A DNA stretch of 64,000 bases from assembly GCA_017618625.1 (NCBI GenBank), contig JAFZTV010000004.1:9657-73656 (forward strand), read 5' to 3'. Source of the stretch: Bacteroidales bacterium. Its GTDB lineage: Bacteria > Bacteroidota > Bacteroidia > Bacteroidales > P3. The notes beneath the pieces were generated by a model. It did no database searches. It had not been told where the DNA came from and worked only from the letters and a program-made list of their open reading frames with translations. Position numbers and translations under genes: made by a program. Of the stretch, positions 18,492 to 27,953 are shown piece after piece (positions within the stretch are counted from its first letter, which is position 1; every line of letters starts with the position of its first letter).

Positions 18492-18504
18492 CACAAACAA
18501 GAAT

Positions 18505-19485
18505 ATGAAAAATTTCGCATTAATCGGTGCGGCAGGATATATAGCACCACGCCATCTGAAAGCCATCGCAGACACAGGCAACAACCTTGTAGCAGCATAC
18601 GACAAGTTCGACAGCGTAGGACGACTTGACAGTTCGTTCCCACAGTGTGCATTTTTTACCGAGCAGGAACTCTTCGACCGTTTCTGCAACAAGGTAAAGG
18701 GAACCGACCGCAATATTGATTGGCTCTCGGTGTGCACCCCCAACTACACCCACGATGCTTTTATCCGTTACGGGCTGCGCCTCGGAGCCGATGTCATCTG
18801 CGAGAAACCTGTGGTTCTTAATCCGTGGAATGTTGATGCCCTTGAAAAAGTAGAGGCAGAAACCGGACACAAGGCATATAATATATTGCAACTGCGCCTT
18901 CACGACCGTATCGCCGACCTAAAGAAAAAAGTCGAGGCAGGTCCCAAAGACAAAGTCTATGACATTGATCTGACCTACATCACCTCGCGTGGCAACTGGT
19001 ACTACACCTCATGGAAGGGCGATGTACACAAGAGCGGAGGCGTAGCCACCAACATAGGAGTCCATTTCTATGATATGCTGCAGTGGATTTTCGGACCTGT
19101 GCAGGAAAACATAGTGCATGTGATGGACTTTGACCGTGTGGCTGGTTATCTTGGATTAAAGCAGGCGAGGGTGCGCTATTTCCTGAGCATCAATGCCGAC
19201 TGCCTGCCCGAGAACGCCGTGCAGGGCGAGAAACGCACCTACCGCACATTGAATATTGACGGCGAAGAGTTCGAATTCAGTCAAGGATTCACTGAGCTGC
19301 ACACCAAGAGCTACGAAGAGATACTTGCAGGACGCGGATTCCGCATTAGCGCGGCAAAACCCTGCATCCAGATTGTGCATGATATACGCAATGCGACACC
19401 CATCGGACTCAAGGGAGATTACCATCCGCTTGCAAAACTGCCACTATCAAAACACCCGTTCGGCTGGGACGATATGAAGTTTTAG
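18505..19485 (+). CDS. wlbA: WlbA/WbpB-type UDP-GlcNAc-uronate 3-dehydrogenase (Gfo/Idh/MocA)
   Basis: Oxidises C3 of UDP-N-acetylglucosaminuronic acid. In characterised members bound NADH is recycled by reducing 2-oxoglutarate to 2-hydroxyglutarate. The N-terminal Rossmann motif is GAAGYIAPRH, the catalytic lysine is Lys101 in CEKPVV, and the active-site His is His187 in NIGVHFYD; both positions closely match those of studied WlbA/WbpB enzymes. Length is 326 residues, usual for the family. It is followed by the cognate transaminase WlbC, so the pathway to a 2,3-diamino-uronic acid is clear. Confidence 0.93.
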   Translation: MKNFALIGAAGYIAPRHLKAIADTGNNLVAAYDKFDSVGRLDSSFPQCAFFTEQELFDRFCNKVKGTDRNIDWLSVCTPNYTHDAFIRYGLRLGADVICEKPVVLNPWNVDALEKVEAETGHKAYNILQLRLHDRIADLKKKVEAGPKDKVYDIDLTYITSRGNWYYTSWKGDVHKSGGVATNIGVHFYDMLQWIFGPVQENIVHVMDFDRVAGYLGLKQARVRYFLSINADCLPENAVQGEKRTYRTLNIDGEEFEFSQGFTELHTKSYEEILAGRGFRISAAKPCIQIVHDIRNATPIGLKGDYHPLAKLPLSKHPFGWDDMKF

Positions 19486-19529
19486 CAGACAGTAGAATCA
19501 TTTGTTAACTTTTTAACTCCTACGGCAAG

Positions 19530-20672
19530 ATGCTTCAAATGGTTGACCTACACGGTCAATATCTCAAAATAAAAGACGAGATAGACAGCGGTATCCGTTC
19601 TGTAATCGATAGCTGCGCTTTCATCAACGGGCCTCAGGTGAAAGATTTCTCCGCACATCTAAGCGAGTATATGGGCGGGTGTCATGCTATTACCTGTGCC
19701 AATGGCACTGATGCCCTACAGATTGCCCTTATGGCGCTTGGATTAAGACCCGGCGACGAGGTCATTGTGCCAGCCTTTACATACGTGGCGTCGGCAGAGG
19801 TGATAGGGCTGCTGCAGCTCACCCCGGTGATGGTGGATGTGGACTATGACACATTCAACATCTCTGTAGAGGCCATGAAGCAAGCCCTGACTACCAAAAC
19901 GAAGGCTATCATCCCCGTGCATCTCTTCGGACAATGCAGCAACATGGAGCCCATCCTCGAATTTGCAAAAAAGCATGGACTGTATGTTATCGAGGACAAC
20001 GCACAAGCCATTGGTGCGGAGTACACGTTCAGCAATGGACATCATGCCAAGACTGGCACGATGGGTAGTATAGGCTGCACCTCCTTCTTCCCATCCAAGA
20101 ACTTAGGATGCTACGGCGACGGCGGAGCTCTGTTTACCCACGACGACTCACTGGCCGAGCGTATCCGTATGATTGCCAACCATGGACAAAAGGTGAAGTA
20201 CCATCATTCGGTCATCGGGTGCAACAGCCGATTGGACACCATTCAAGCAGCAGTATTGGATGTCAAACTGAAACATCTTGACGAATATTGTGCGGCAAGG
20301 CACAGCGCAGCTCAATACTATACACATGCAATCAAACAGATAGACCCGGCAGAACGGCTGTTTGTCACGCCTGCCGAAGCTCCGTATAGCACACACGTCT
20401 ATCACCAATACACGCTGAAAATCAAGGGTGGACACCGTGACGCGTTGAAAGCCTACCTTGCCGAGAACGGGGTACCCAGCATGATTTACTACCCTCTTCC
20501 GCTACAAGAGCAGGATGCATTCAAACCTATCACCCGAGCCAGAGGATCACTGGATGTGGCAAAAAAATGTGCAGACAGCGTGCTCTCGCTTCCAATGCAC
20601 ACCGAGCTGACAAATAAAGTCCAAGATGTTATAATAGCGAAAATTCAACAATACTATAAGACATGCCAATAA
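19530..20672 (+). CDS. wlbC: WlbC/WbpE-type sugar nucleotide 3-aminotransferase (DegT/DnrJ/EryC1)
   Basis: PLP enzyme that aminates the 3-keto sugar made by WlbA, using glutamate and releasing 2-oxoglutarate. The PLP lysine is Lys190 in FFPSKNLGCYGDGG and the cofactor-stacking region is EDNAQAIGAEY (Asp156). CANGTDALQIAL binds the PLP phosphate. At 380 residues the length is normal. Its 3' end overlaps the next glycosyltransferase gene by 10 bases. The 2-oxoglutarate it releases is the oxidant WlbA is known to use, so the pair is self-sufficient for nitrogen and redox. Confidence 0.93.
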   Translation: MLQMVDLHGQYLKIKDEIDSGIRSVIDSCAFINGPQVKDFSAHLSEYMGGCHAITCANGTDALQIALMALGLRPGDEVIVPAFTYVASAEVIGLLQLTPVMVDVDYDTFNISVEAMKQALTTKTKAIIPVHLFGQCSNMEPILEFAKKHGLYVIEDNAQAIGAEYTFSNGHHAKTGTMGSIGCTSFFPSKNLGCYGDGGALFTHDDSLAERIRMIANHGQKVKYHHSVIGCNSRLDTIQAAVLDVKLKHLDEYCAARHSAAQYYTHAIKQIDPAERLFVTPAEAPYSTHVYHQYTLKIKGGHRDALKAYLAENGVPSMIYYPLPLQEQDAFKPITRARGSLDVAKKCADSVLSLPMHTELTNKVQDVIIAKIQQYYKTCQ

Positions 20673-21772
20673 AAGTATGCCATATCACATCTGTTCATCC
20701 ACCATACGATGCCAGAATCTTTTACAAAGAGTGTTGTTCGTTGGCAAAAAAATATGAGGTATGGCTTATAGCTCCAAATGTAAAAGACCATGTTAAGGAT
20801 GGAGTCCATTTAACAGGACTCAATATTCCCCAAGGGCGAATCAAGAGACTTTTCTCTCAACGGGATATTTTAAAAAAGGCTCTTGAAATCAATGCTGTAA
20901 GCTATCACCTTCACGACCCCGAACTCTTGCCTATAGGGTTAAAACTCAAGAAAAAAGGCAAGATTGTGATATTTGACTCACACGAGGACGTACCTCAGCA
21001 GCTGCTAACAAAAGAATGGTTGCCAAAACGACTGGCTAAAGTTGTGTCGCGGCTTTACGCATGGTATGAAAAAAAATCGATGGTACATTACGACGCCCTA
21101 ATCAGTGTTACCCCTGTTATCGTCGACCGTCTACATTCAATCAACAAAAACACCTACCAAGTTACGAACTTCCCTATTCTAACAGATACACCAGACAACC
21201 GCACATGGGGCGATAGCGCTTGTTTTACGGGTGGAGTTGGTGTGAGATACATGCATGAAAACATTATCAATGCTCTTTCAAAAACAAATATCACATATCG
21301 CTTAGCAGGACCCTGCAATCCGATAAGCTATCTGGAAATCCTAAAGAGTCTTCCAAACTGGGAAAAAGTTCAATATGATGGAGTTATACCCCACTCCGAA
21401 TGTCCCTCATATATACAAAAGTCTTCCGTAGGATTAGCCATTTTGGACTATTTACCTAACGTAGGTTATAAAAAAGGATCGCTAGGTGTGCTGAAGATAT
21501 TTGAGTACATGCAAGCTGGTATTCCCGTTGTGGCAACAGATTTCGACTTATGGAAAGAGATCATTGAAGGTAACGACTGCGGACTATGTGTAAATCCTCA
21601 CAATACCGATGCAATAGCAGATGCCATAAACTACTTCATCGATAACAAAGATATTGCTAAACAGAAAGGTGATAACGGTAAGAAGGCTGTCGAAAAGTTC
21701 TATTCATGGGCCTCACAAGAAAAAGTACTATACGATATGTACTCATCCATAGTTGACAAAAACCTCAAGTAA
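20663..21772 (+). CDS. GT4-family glycosyltransferase
   Basis: Cytoplasmic GT-B-fold glycosyltransferase that would add a sugar to the lipid-linked O-unit. The GT4 E-x7-E region is recognisable in the C-terminal half (KIFEYMQAGIPVVATDF). An N-terminal acceptor-side domain has a VHPPYDARIFYKE segment, common in Bacteroidota capsule and O-antigen GT4 enzymes. The donor and acceptor cannot be read from sequence, although its position next to WlbA/WlbC suggests it may use or follow the diacetamido-uronic acid. It overlaps wlbC by 10 bases and is visibly more A+T-rich. Confidence 0.85.
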   Translation: MPIKVCHITSVHPPYDARIFYKECCSLAKKYEVWLIAPNVKDHVKDGVHLTGLNIPQGRIKRLFSQRDILKKALEINAVSYHLHDPELLPIGLKLKKKGKIVIFDSHEDVPQQLLTKEWLPKRLAKVVSRLYAWYEKKSMVHYDALISVTPVIVDRLHSINKNTYQVTNFPILTDTPDNRTWGDSACFTGGVGVRYMHENIINALSKTNITYRLAGPCNPISYLEILKSLPNWEKVQYDGVIPHSECPSYIQKSSVGLAILDYLPNVGYKKGSLGVLKIFEYMQAGIPVVATDFDLWKEIIEGNDCGLCVNPHNTDAIADAINYFIDNKDIAKQKGDNGKKAVEKFYSWASQEKVLYDMYSSIVDKNLK

Positions 21773-21778
21773 CTCACC

Positions 21779-22996
21779 ATGAATATCCTAATGCTCAGCC
21801 ATTACGCAGGAGCTCCACAATATGGCATGGAGTACCGCTCCTACTATATGTCACGCGAATGGGTCAAGGCCGGACATAAGGTCATGATTGCAGGCGCTTC
21901 GTTCTCACATCTTCGCAAGCAACAACCCGCTGTTGAACGGGAAAACCTTGAAGGTATCGAATACCTCTGGCTGAAGACACGAAGCTATGAGGGGAACGGC
22001 CTATCTCGAGTGCTTACCATGGTGCAGTTTGTTCTTGAATGTTATCGCAACAAGAGACTTTTTATTGATTTCAAACCAGATGTGGTCATTGCCTCGTCGG
22101 TTTATACTTTCGATATCTACCCTGCACACTATATTGCCAAGAAGTGTGGCGCAAAACTAATATACGAAGTCCACGACCTCTGGCCGCTGTCGCCTATGGT
22201 GATAGGAGGATACTCAAAATACCATCCCTTTATATGGCTTCTGCAACGTGGCGAGAACTACGCATACAAACATGTTGATTTGGTTGTCTCTATGCTTGAC
22301 AAAGCGTTTCCTCACATGCAGCGGCACGGGCTTGACGAAAAGCGTTTTGTATGTGTGCCCAACGGATACCTTGCCGAAGAGTGGAGCAATGCTGACACAC
22401 AGGAGCTTCCTAAGCAACACCTTGAGTTACTACAATCAATGCAAGCAGAGGGCAAGACCCTCGTAGGCTTTGCCGGCGGACTTACCCAATCCACTGCGAT
22501 GCAGGTCTTTGTAGAAGCCGCCGACAAACTCCGCAACAAGCCGAACCTTGCTTTCGTAGCCATCGGGCAAGGACCTCAAAAGGATGAATTAATCCAGATG
22601 GCTAACGACAAGAAACTGACCAACATCCACTTTCTGCCGCCTATTCCCAAGACACTGATTCCAAAAGCGATATCATACTTCGACATTTGCTATATGGGCG
22701 GCGTCCACTCCATACTTCACAAGTACGGCACATCCTTCAACAAGATGACCGACTACATGCTTTCGCAGAAACCGATAATCATGTCCGTAGATGAGCCGAA
22801 CAGCGTGGTACAACGCTGTGGATGCGGTATACAGGTAGAGGCTGAAAACGCCGAACAGGTAGCAAACGCCATTCTAACTATAGCAAGCCTTTCCAAAGAA
22901 GAGCGTGCCGAAATGGGGCACAAAGGGTATGACTATGCCGTAGAGCATTTAGAGTATGCCACCCTTGCCGAACAGTTTATTCAAAGTATCAAGTAA
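21779..22996 (+). CDS. GT4-family glycosyltransferase (WbuB-like)
   Basis: GT-B-fold glycosyltransferase of 405 residues resembling the WbuB group. N-terminal Gly-rich segment SHYAGAPQYGMEYRSYY; LIYEVHDLWPLSP in the linker between domains; donor-site segment FNKMTDYMLSQKPIIMSVDEPNS towards the C-terminus. It follows the other GT4 gene by six bases, and its stop codon directly abuts the next start (TAA ATG). Sugar specificity is unknown. It adds one residue to the repeat unit by inference from context. Confidence 0.85.
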   Translation: MNILMLSHYAGAPQYGMEYRSYYMSREWVKAGHKVMIAGASFSHLRKQQPAVERENLEGIEYLWLKTRSYEGNGLSRVLTMVQFVLECYRNKRLFIDFKPDVVIASSVYTFDIYPAHYIAKKCGAKLIYEVHDLWPLSPMVIGGYSKYHPFIWLLQRGENYAYKHVDLVVSMLDKAFPHMQRHGLDEKRFVCVPNGYLAEEWSNADTQELPKQHLELLQSMQAEGKTLVGFAGGLTQSTAMQVFVEAADKLRNKPNLAFVAIGQGPQKDELIQMANDKKLTNIHFLPPIPKTLIPKAISYFDICYMGGVHSILHKYGTSFNKMTDYMLSQKPIIMSVDEPNSVVQRCGCGIQVEAENAEQVANAILTIASLSKEERAEMGHKGYDYAVEHLEYATLAEQFIQSIK

Positions 22997-25942
22997 ATGC
23001 AACTCCTCACCGACAACCTTCACCGCATTGCCTACGCCACGGACGCGAGCGCTTACCGTGAGTTGCCCATGGCTGTGGCTTATCCTGAGTCGGTCGAGGA
23101 TGTCAAAGAGTTGATTGACCTTGCACGAAAACGAAAGACTCATATCATACCGCGTGCTGGAGGCACCTCTATCGCTGGACAGGTGGTGGGCGACGGCATT
23201 GTTGCCGACATCAGCCGCCATTTCAACAAAATACTAGAAATAAACACTGAAGAGCACTGGGTAAGGGTTCAACCTGGTGTAGTGCGAGACGAGCTGAACC
23301 TGGCACTTAAACCCCACGGTCTCTTTTTCTCACCTGAGACCTCCACGAGCAACCGCTGCTGCATCGGCGGCATGTATGGCAACAATTCATGCGGAGCCAA
23401 CTCGCTGGTTTACGGCAGTACGCGCGACCATGTGATAGAAGTGAAAGGTGTTCTCTCAGACAGTAGTGACTTCTGCACTTCTGACCGCAAAGGCAGCATG
23501 CTCTGGGAAAGCATCTATGACCAGCTGACCAGCTGGCAGTCGGATGCAGCCACACGCAAACTGCTTGCAGACAACTACCCCGACCGCAGCCTTAGACGTC
23601 GCAGCTGCGGCTATGCCATAGACGAGGCGATACTCGACGGCGAGATAAACCTGTGTAAGCTGCTAGCCGGCTCGGAAGGCACGCTCGCCTTCATCACCGA
23701 GCTCAAGTTGTCGCTCGACCCACTTCCGTCGGACAAGCGAATGGTAGTGTGCGCTCACTGCAACTCGCTTGAAAACAGCTTTCTCGTCAACCTCATTGCC
23801 TTGCGACACAACCCTGTGGCGGTGGAGTTAATGGACGGACAGATACTGGAACTATGCCGTGGAAACAGGGAACAGGAGCGCAATCGGTTTTTCGTCAACG
23901 GCGAGCCCGCGGCGATTATCATAGCAGAGTTCAACGGCGAAACAATGGAGCACGAAGCCGAGGCCTTCGAGAAGGAGCTGTCTGGACAAAGCCTGACCTA
24001 CTGCACAACACGCGTCTATGGCGACGATATAGCAAAAGTCTGGGCATTGCGCAAGGCAGGACTCGGCGTGCTGAGCGGAATGAAAGGCGATGCCAAACCC
24101 GTAGGCGTTGTGGAGGATACGGCTGTGGCGCCTGAGCGGCTACCTGCATATATGGCGGACTTCCGAAACATGCTTAACCGCCTGAATCTAAACTGTGTAT
24201 ATTACGGCCATATAGGAACGGGCGAACTGCATCTGCGTCCCGTACTCAACCTGAAAAACCAGCACGACCGAGAACTATTCCACACTGTGGCATACGAGAC
24301 AGCGGAATTGGTTAAAAAACACCGTGGAAGCCTCAGCGGAGAACATGGCGACGGACGCTTGAGAGGCGAGTTCATCCCTCTGGTTTACGGTAACGAATGC
24401 TACAAACTGATGCGACAGGTGAAACGGTGTTGGGATCCAGACGGCATCTTCAACCGAGGCAAGATTGTAGATACTCCTCCTATGGACTCCTTCTTGCGTT
24501 TCGAAGCCGACCAGGAATACCTGGTGGAGAAATATCTTGCGTCTGACAAGACCTATTTCAACTGGAAATCAGCCTTCGACGAGAGCACTGAACAAACAGG
24601 TGAATCCCTTTCAAAGTTCAAAGCTCAAAATTCAAAATTTACTCAGAGTCGTGCTCTGATATGCTCGGTCGAGCAGTGCAACGGTGCCGGCGACTGCCGC
24701 AAAAGCACACTCATCGGCGGAACGCTCTGCCCGGCATACAAGGTGTCGCACAACGAGACTATGAGCACACGTGCAAGGGCAAACATCATCAGAGAAACCC
24801 TAACGCATGGTATCGACGGATTGACTCTCGAAGCGCCAGAACTTCAGGAGGTTCTCGACAGCTGCCTCGCCTGTAAGGGCTGCCGTTCCGAATGTCCGTC
24901 AAATGTCGATATGACCCGCATCCGGGCCGAACTGCTACAACAAATCCACAACCGCAAAGGTACACCGCTCCGCTCGTGGATGGTGGCTCGCATGGCATCG
25001 GTACAGCAACTGGGGCATCTTGTCGCACCGCTGTACAACTTGATGGCAACATGGAAACTCCCCTCGTCGGTCATCAAACGACTTGTCAGTTTCTCCCCCG
25101 AACGAAAAATTCCCACCCTGAGCCTCAAGACGATGAGACGGCAATGGAGTTCCGATAGCGGTCAGCGGTTAACTGGCAGCAGGCGGCAATTCAAAGGCAC
25201 CGTCTATCTTTTTGCCGACGAGTTTACAAACTATATGGAAGCGGAGCTGGGTGTGACTTTTGCCACCCTGCTTACACGTCTGGGATACGTCGTCATAATC
25301 CCAAAGCACGTCGAGAGCGGCCGAGCCGCGATATCAAAAGGATGTCTGAAACTGGCGAAGAAATATGCCGCCCGAAATGTTGAGCTGCTTTCCGACATAG
25401 TGACCGGCGAATCACCGCTTGTAGGCATAGAGCCCTCGTGCATCTTGAGTTTCCGCGACGAATATCCCGACCTTGTGACAATAGCCATGCGGGAGAAAGC
25501 CAAACAGCTTGGAAACATCGCCTTGCTTTTCGACGAATTCCTTGTGCGCGAGATGAAGAAAGGCAATATCACGCCCGACGACTTCAAAGATACGACTGTC
25601 GAAATCTGGCTTCACTGCCACTGCCACCAGAAAGCACTTGTAGGCATTGAGAATACCGTCGAGATGTTCTCTCTGCTACGCGGCGCCACCGTCCACCGCA
25701 TCGCCAGCGGCTGCTGCGGTATGGCGGGCTCGTTCGGCTACGAGAAAGAGCATTACAAGACATCGCTGGCCATAGGCGAGATGATACTGTTCCCGACCAT
25801 CCGTAAGGCCGTGTCGGAGAGCAAAGAATCGCTGCCTATGTTCGTCGCCGCGCCAGGCACCTCGTGCCGACAACAGATACTTGACGGCACAGGCGTGCAC
25901 GCCGTCCATCCGATAGAAATACTGTACAGAATGTTAAAGTAG
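22997..25942 (+). CDS. YdiJ-like FAD/Fe-S 2-hydroxyacid dehydrogenase
   Basis: Large fusion of 981 residues: an FAD-binding type 4 domain (about 25-220, with PRAGGTSIAGQVVGDGIVAD), an FAD-oxidase C-terminal domain (about 240-510, GHIGTGELHLRP and SGEHGDGR), then an iron-sulfur module with clusters CSVEQCNGAGDC...LCPAY (about 555-580) and CLACKGCRSECPS (about 625), and a CCG domain (CCGMAGSFG, about 906). This layout is that of YdiJ-like D-2-hydroxyacid dehydrogenases, which include 2-hydroxyglutarate oxidisers. The linker near residue 540 is encoded by a simple CAAAnTT repeat. It starts at the base after the glycosyltransferase stop and lies seven bases before wlbB, so it is embedded in the O-antigen operon. 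A link to WlbA redox recycling is my inference. Confidence 0.9.
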   Translation: MQLLTDNLHRIAYATDASAYRELPMAVAYPESVEDVKELIDLARKRKTHIIPRAGGTSIAGQVVGDGIVADISRHFNKILEINTEEHWVRVQPGVVRDELNLALKPHGLFFSPETSTSNRCCIGGMYGNNSCGANSLVYGSTRDHVIEVKGVLSDSSDFCTSDRKGSMLWESIYDQLTSWQSDAATRKLLADNYPDRSLRRRSCGYAIDEAILDGEINLCKLLAGSEGTLAFITELKLSLDPLPSDKRMVVCAHCNSLENSFLVNLIALRHNPVAVELMDGQILELCRGNREQERNRFFVNGEPAAIIIAEFNGETMEHEAEAFEKELSGQSLTYCTTRVYGDDIAKVWALRKAGLGVLSGMKGDAKPVGVVEDTAVAPERLPAYMADFRNMLNRLNLNCVYYGHIGTGELHLRPVLNLKNQHDRELFHTVAYETAELVKKHRGSLSGEHGDGRLRGEFIPLVYGNECYKLMRQVKRCWDPDGIFNRGKIVDTPPMDSFLRFEADQEYLVEKYLASDKTYFNWKSAFDESTEQTGESLSKFKAQNSKFTQSRALICSVEQCNGAGDCRKSTLIGGTLCPAYKVSHNETMSTRARANIIRETLTHGIDGLTLEAPELQEVLDSCLACKGCRSECPSNVDMTRIRAELLQQIHNRKGTPLRSWMVARMASVQQLGHLVAPLYNLMATWKLPSSVIKRLVSFSPERKIPTLSLKTMRRQWSSDSGQRLTGSRRQFKGTVYLFADEFTNYMEAELGVTFATLLTRLGYVVIIPKHVESGRAAISKGCLKLAKKYAARNVELLSDIVTGESPLVGIEPSCILSFRDEYPDLVTIAMREKAKQLGNIALLFDEFLVREMKKGNITPDDFKDTTVEIWLHCHCHQKALVGIENTVEMFSLLRGATVHRIASGCCGMAGSFGYEKEHYKTSLAIGEMILFPTIRKAVSESKESLPMFVAAPGTSCRQQILDGTGVHAVHPIEILYRMLK

Positions 25943-25949
25943 TAATTAT

Positions 25950-26513
25950 ATGGAAAACAAAGATTTCTTCGTTCACGAATCGAGTTACATAGACGATGGA
26001 GTCACCATCGGCGAGGGCACCAAGATATGGCATTTCTGCCATGTGCAGAAAGGGGCGTCGCTGGGGCAGAACTGCTCGCTGGGGCAGAATGTCAACATAG
26101 GGAACAACGTGAAAATCGGCAACGGAGTGAGAATACAAAACAACGTATCTGTTTATGAGGGTGTTGAGATTGAAGACAATGTCTTCTGCGGGCCGTCGTG
26201 CGTCTTCACCAACGTAACCACCCCTCGAGCCCATTTCCCCGTACATGGAGTTTATTCCAAGACACTTATAAAAGAAGGTGCCTCGCTTGGAGCCAACTGC
26301 ACGGTGGTGTGCGGCCATACCATAGGGCGCAGCGCGCTGATTGCGGCAGGTGCGGTGGTCACCAAAGATGTCAAAGACTATGCGCTGATGGCGGGAGTGC
26401 CGGCCAAACGTATAGGATGGGTATGTGAATGCGGCAAGAAACTTGACGGCACACTGCAGTGCTCCTGTGGACGAAAATACAAAGAAGCGAATGAAACACT
26501 CGAACAGATATAG
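25950..26513 (+). CDS. wlbB: WlbB/WbpD-type UDP-sugar 3-N-acetyltransferase (left-handed beta helix)
   Basis: Acetylates the 3-amino group of UDP-GlcNAc(3NH2)A to give UDP-2,3-diacetamido-2,3-dideoxyglucuronic acid. The hexapeptide repeat is clear over residues 15-150 (IGEGTKIWHF, LGQNCSLGQN, IGNNVKIGNG and so on). The DxxxTNVTTPRAHFP loop and AGVPAKRIGWVCECGKKL are family hallmarks. A short C-terminal Cys pair set (CECG, CSCG) could bind metal, as seen in several homologues. It is separated from wlbA/wlbC by two glycosyltransferases and the dehydrogenase, and its end overlaps ksgA. Confidence 0.93.
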   Translation: MENKDFFVHESSYIDDGVTIGEGTKIWHFCHVQKGASLGQNCSLGQNVNIGNNVKIGNGVRIQNNVSVYEGVEIEDNVFCGPSCVFTNVTTPRAHFPVHGVYSKTLIKEGASLGANCTVVCGHTIGRSALIAAGAVVTKDVKDYALMAGVPAKRIGWVCECGKKLDGTLQCSCGRKYKEANETLEQI

Positions 26514-27333
26514 TGTACCGCAGCGCAAGGGTGCAGGCGATGTGACAGCCAAGAAATTTCTCGGCCAGCACTTCCTCACCGACGAGACCATCGCCCGACG
26601 GATTGTGGAGAGCATCGCAGCTCTAAGCAATCCAACGGAAATGGCCAACGATAAGGCAGCTGCCAACGTGCTGGAGATAGGTCCCGGAATGGGTGTTCTG
26701 ACCAAATATATAATTGACGATAAGCGTCTGAATCTAAAGAGTGTAGAGATAGACACCGAGTCGGTGGCATATCTACAAAGCCACTACCCCACCCTGCAGA
26801 TTATCGAAGGCGACTTCCTTCGGCTCGACCTGACTCAGATATTCACACCATCAAATAGTTTCACCCTTATCGGCAACTTCCCCTACAACATCTCCTCGCA
26901 GATACTTTTCAAGGTCTATGACAATCGCGACATCGTTCCCGAGGTGGTGGGAATGTTCCAGAAAGAGGTGGCCGAGCGCATCGTTTCACCGCCTGGCAAC
27001 AAGTCCTATGGCATCCTGAGCGTGCTGCTCTCCGCCTACTACGACATGGAATACCTCTTCACCGTGCCCGAGTCGGTGTTCAACCCGCCGCCGAAGGTCA
27101 AATCAGCCGTCATACGTCTCCGTCGCAACGGCCGTACAACCCTCAACTGCGACGAAGAGCTGTTCAAGAAAGTAGTCAAAGCCGGTTTCAACCTACGCCG
27201 CAAAACCCTGCGCAACGCCCTGAAAGCAATGGCAGTGAACTTCGAAAAGGTGCCGACGGAATTCCTCGACAAACGTGCCGAACAGCTCTCCTATCAAGAC
27301 TTCGAACAGATAACCAACCTAATACAACCCTAA
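26491..27333 (+). CDS. ksgA: 16S rRNA dimethyladenosine transferase
   Basis: SAM-dependent enzyme that dimethylates two adjacent adenosines near the 3' end of 16S rRNA (KsgA/RsmA) during small-subunit maturation. Motifs: AKKFLGQHFLTDE at the start of the fold, LEIGPGMGVLT for SAM, and the catalytic NFPYNISSQI. The longer frame that begins at 26425 lies inside wlbB. The ATG at 26491 gives a 23-base overlap and a 280-residue protein, normal for the family; a GTG at 26542 next to AKKFLGQ is also possible. Housekeeping gene, so it marks the end of the O-antigen locus. Confidence 0.94.
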   Translation: MKHSNRYSVPQRKGAGDVTAKKFLGQHFLTDETIARRIVESIAALSNPTEMANDKAAANVLEIGPGMGVLTKYIIDDKRLNLKSVEIDTESVAYLQSHYPTLQIIEGDFLRLDLTQIFTPSNSFTLIGNFPYNISSQILFKVYDNRDIVPEVVGMFQKEVAERIVSPPGNKSYGILSVLLSAYYDMEYLFTVPESVFNPPPKVKSAVIRLRRNGRTTLNCDEELFKKVVKAGFNLRRKTLRNALKAMAVNFEKVPTEFLDKRAEQLSYQDFEQITNLIQP

Positions 27334-27346
27334 CACCATAAAACAC

Positions 27347-27901
27347 TTGCAAACAATCGAATATATAATTATCTGCATAGCTCTCTGCATACCCTTGATG
27401 ATAGAGCTGAGGCGCAGTTCGGCGGTCTCGAACATAAAATCCATAAACGGCATTGGGATAAGTGTCGCGGTGAGCGTCTTACAGATAGCCCTTATGCTCG
27501 GCGGCTTTTATCTGGGCAAAACCCTACGATTCGAACCCGCAGAGTTGTGCGGAACCATCGCCCTCGCACTGCTGGTGGTGGTTGCCGTGAAGATGTTCAT
27601 CACGAGCCTTTCGAAAAAAGAGCGTCCGAGTTACGACCTTTCGAAGGCAGCAACCGTGCTACCGCTTGGTATAGCACTGGGAATAAACACCTTCATCACA
27701 GGCCTGGGACTTGGCATGAGCACCGACAACACGAAACGCGCGGCGTTGACTACCAGCATAGCCATTGCCGTTTGCAGCCTGCTTTTCAGCGAGATAGGCA
27801 TCATGCTCGGCAGGCAGAATAAAGCCCTCCGCGAAAAACGTCAATGGATGATAGCCCTCCTGCTCTACCTCGCCGCCATCGCCTGGCATGTGGCGTTTTA
27901 G
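27347..27901 (+). CDS. MntP-like (DUF204) membrane protein
   Basis: Six-helix membrane protein of 184 residues with the two-fold repeat of the MntP manganese exporters. The start would be TTG; no ATG sits before the first helix. The two membrane Asp residues important in MntP (AMDAFAV-like in repeat 1, SIDALAVG-like in repeat 2) are not evident: the matching segments read PLMIELRRSS and NTFITGLGLG. It may therefore be a diverged paralogue rather than a manganese pump. The Lys/Glu-rich loop after KMFITSLSKKE separates the repeats. It is 13 bases after ksgA. Confidence 0.72.
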   Translation: MQTIEYIIICIALCIPLMIELRRSSAVSNIKSINGIGISVAVSVLQIALMLGGFYLGKTLRFEPAELCGTIALALLVVVAVKMFITSLSKKERPSYDLSKAATVLPLGIALGINTFITGLGLGMSTDNTKRAALTTSIAIAVCSLLFSEIGIMLGRQNKALREKRQWMIALLLYLAAIAWHVAF

Positions 27902-27953
27902 AATAGCAAGGCTGAAGGCAGGGAGAAAAACTAAATCATTCTCTCCAACACCC

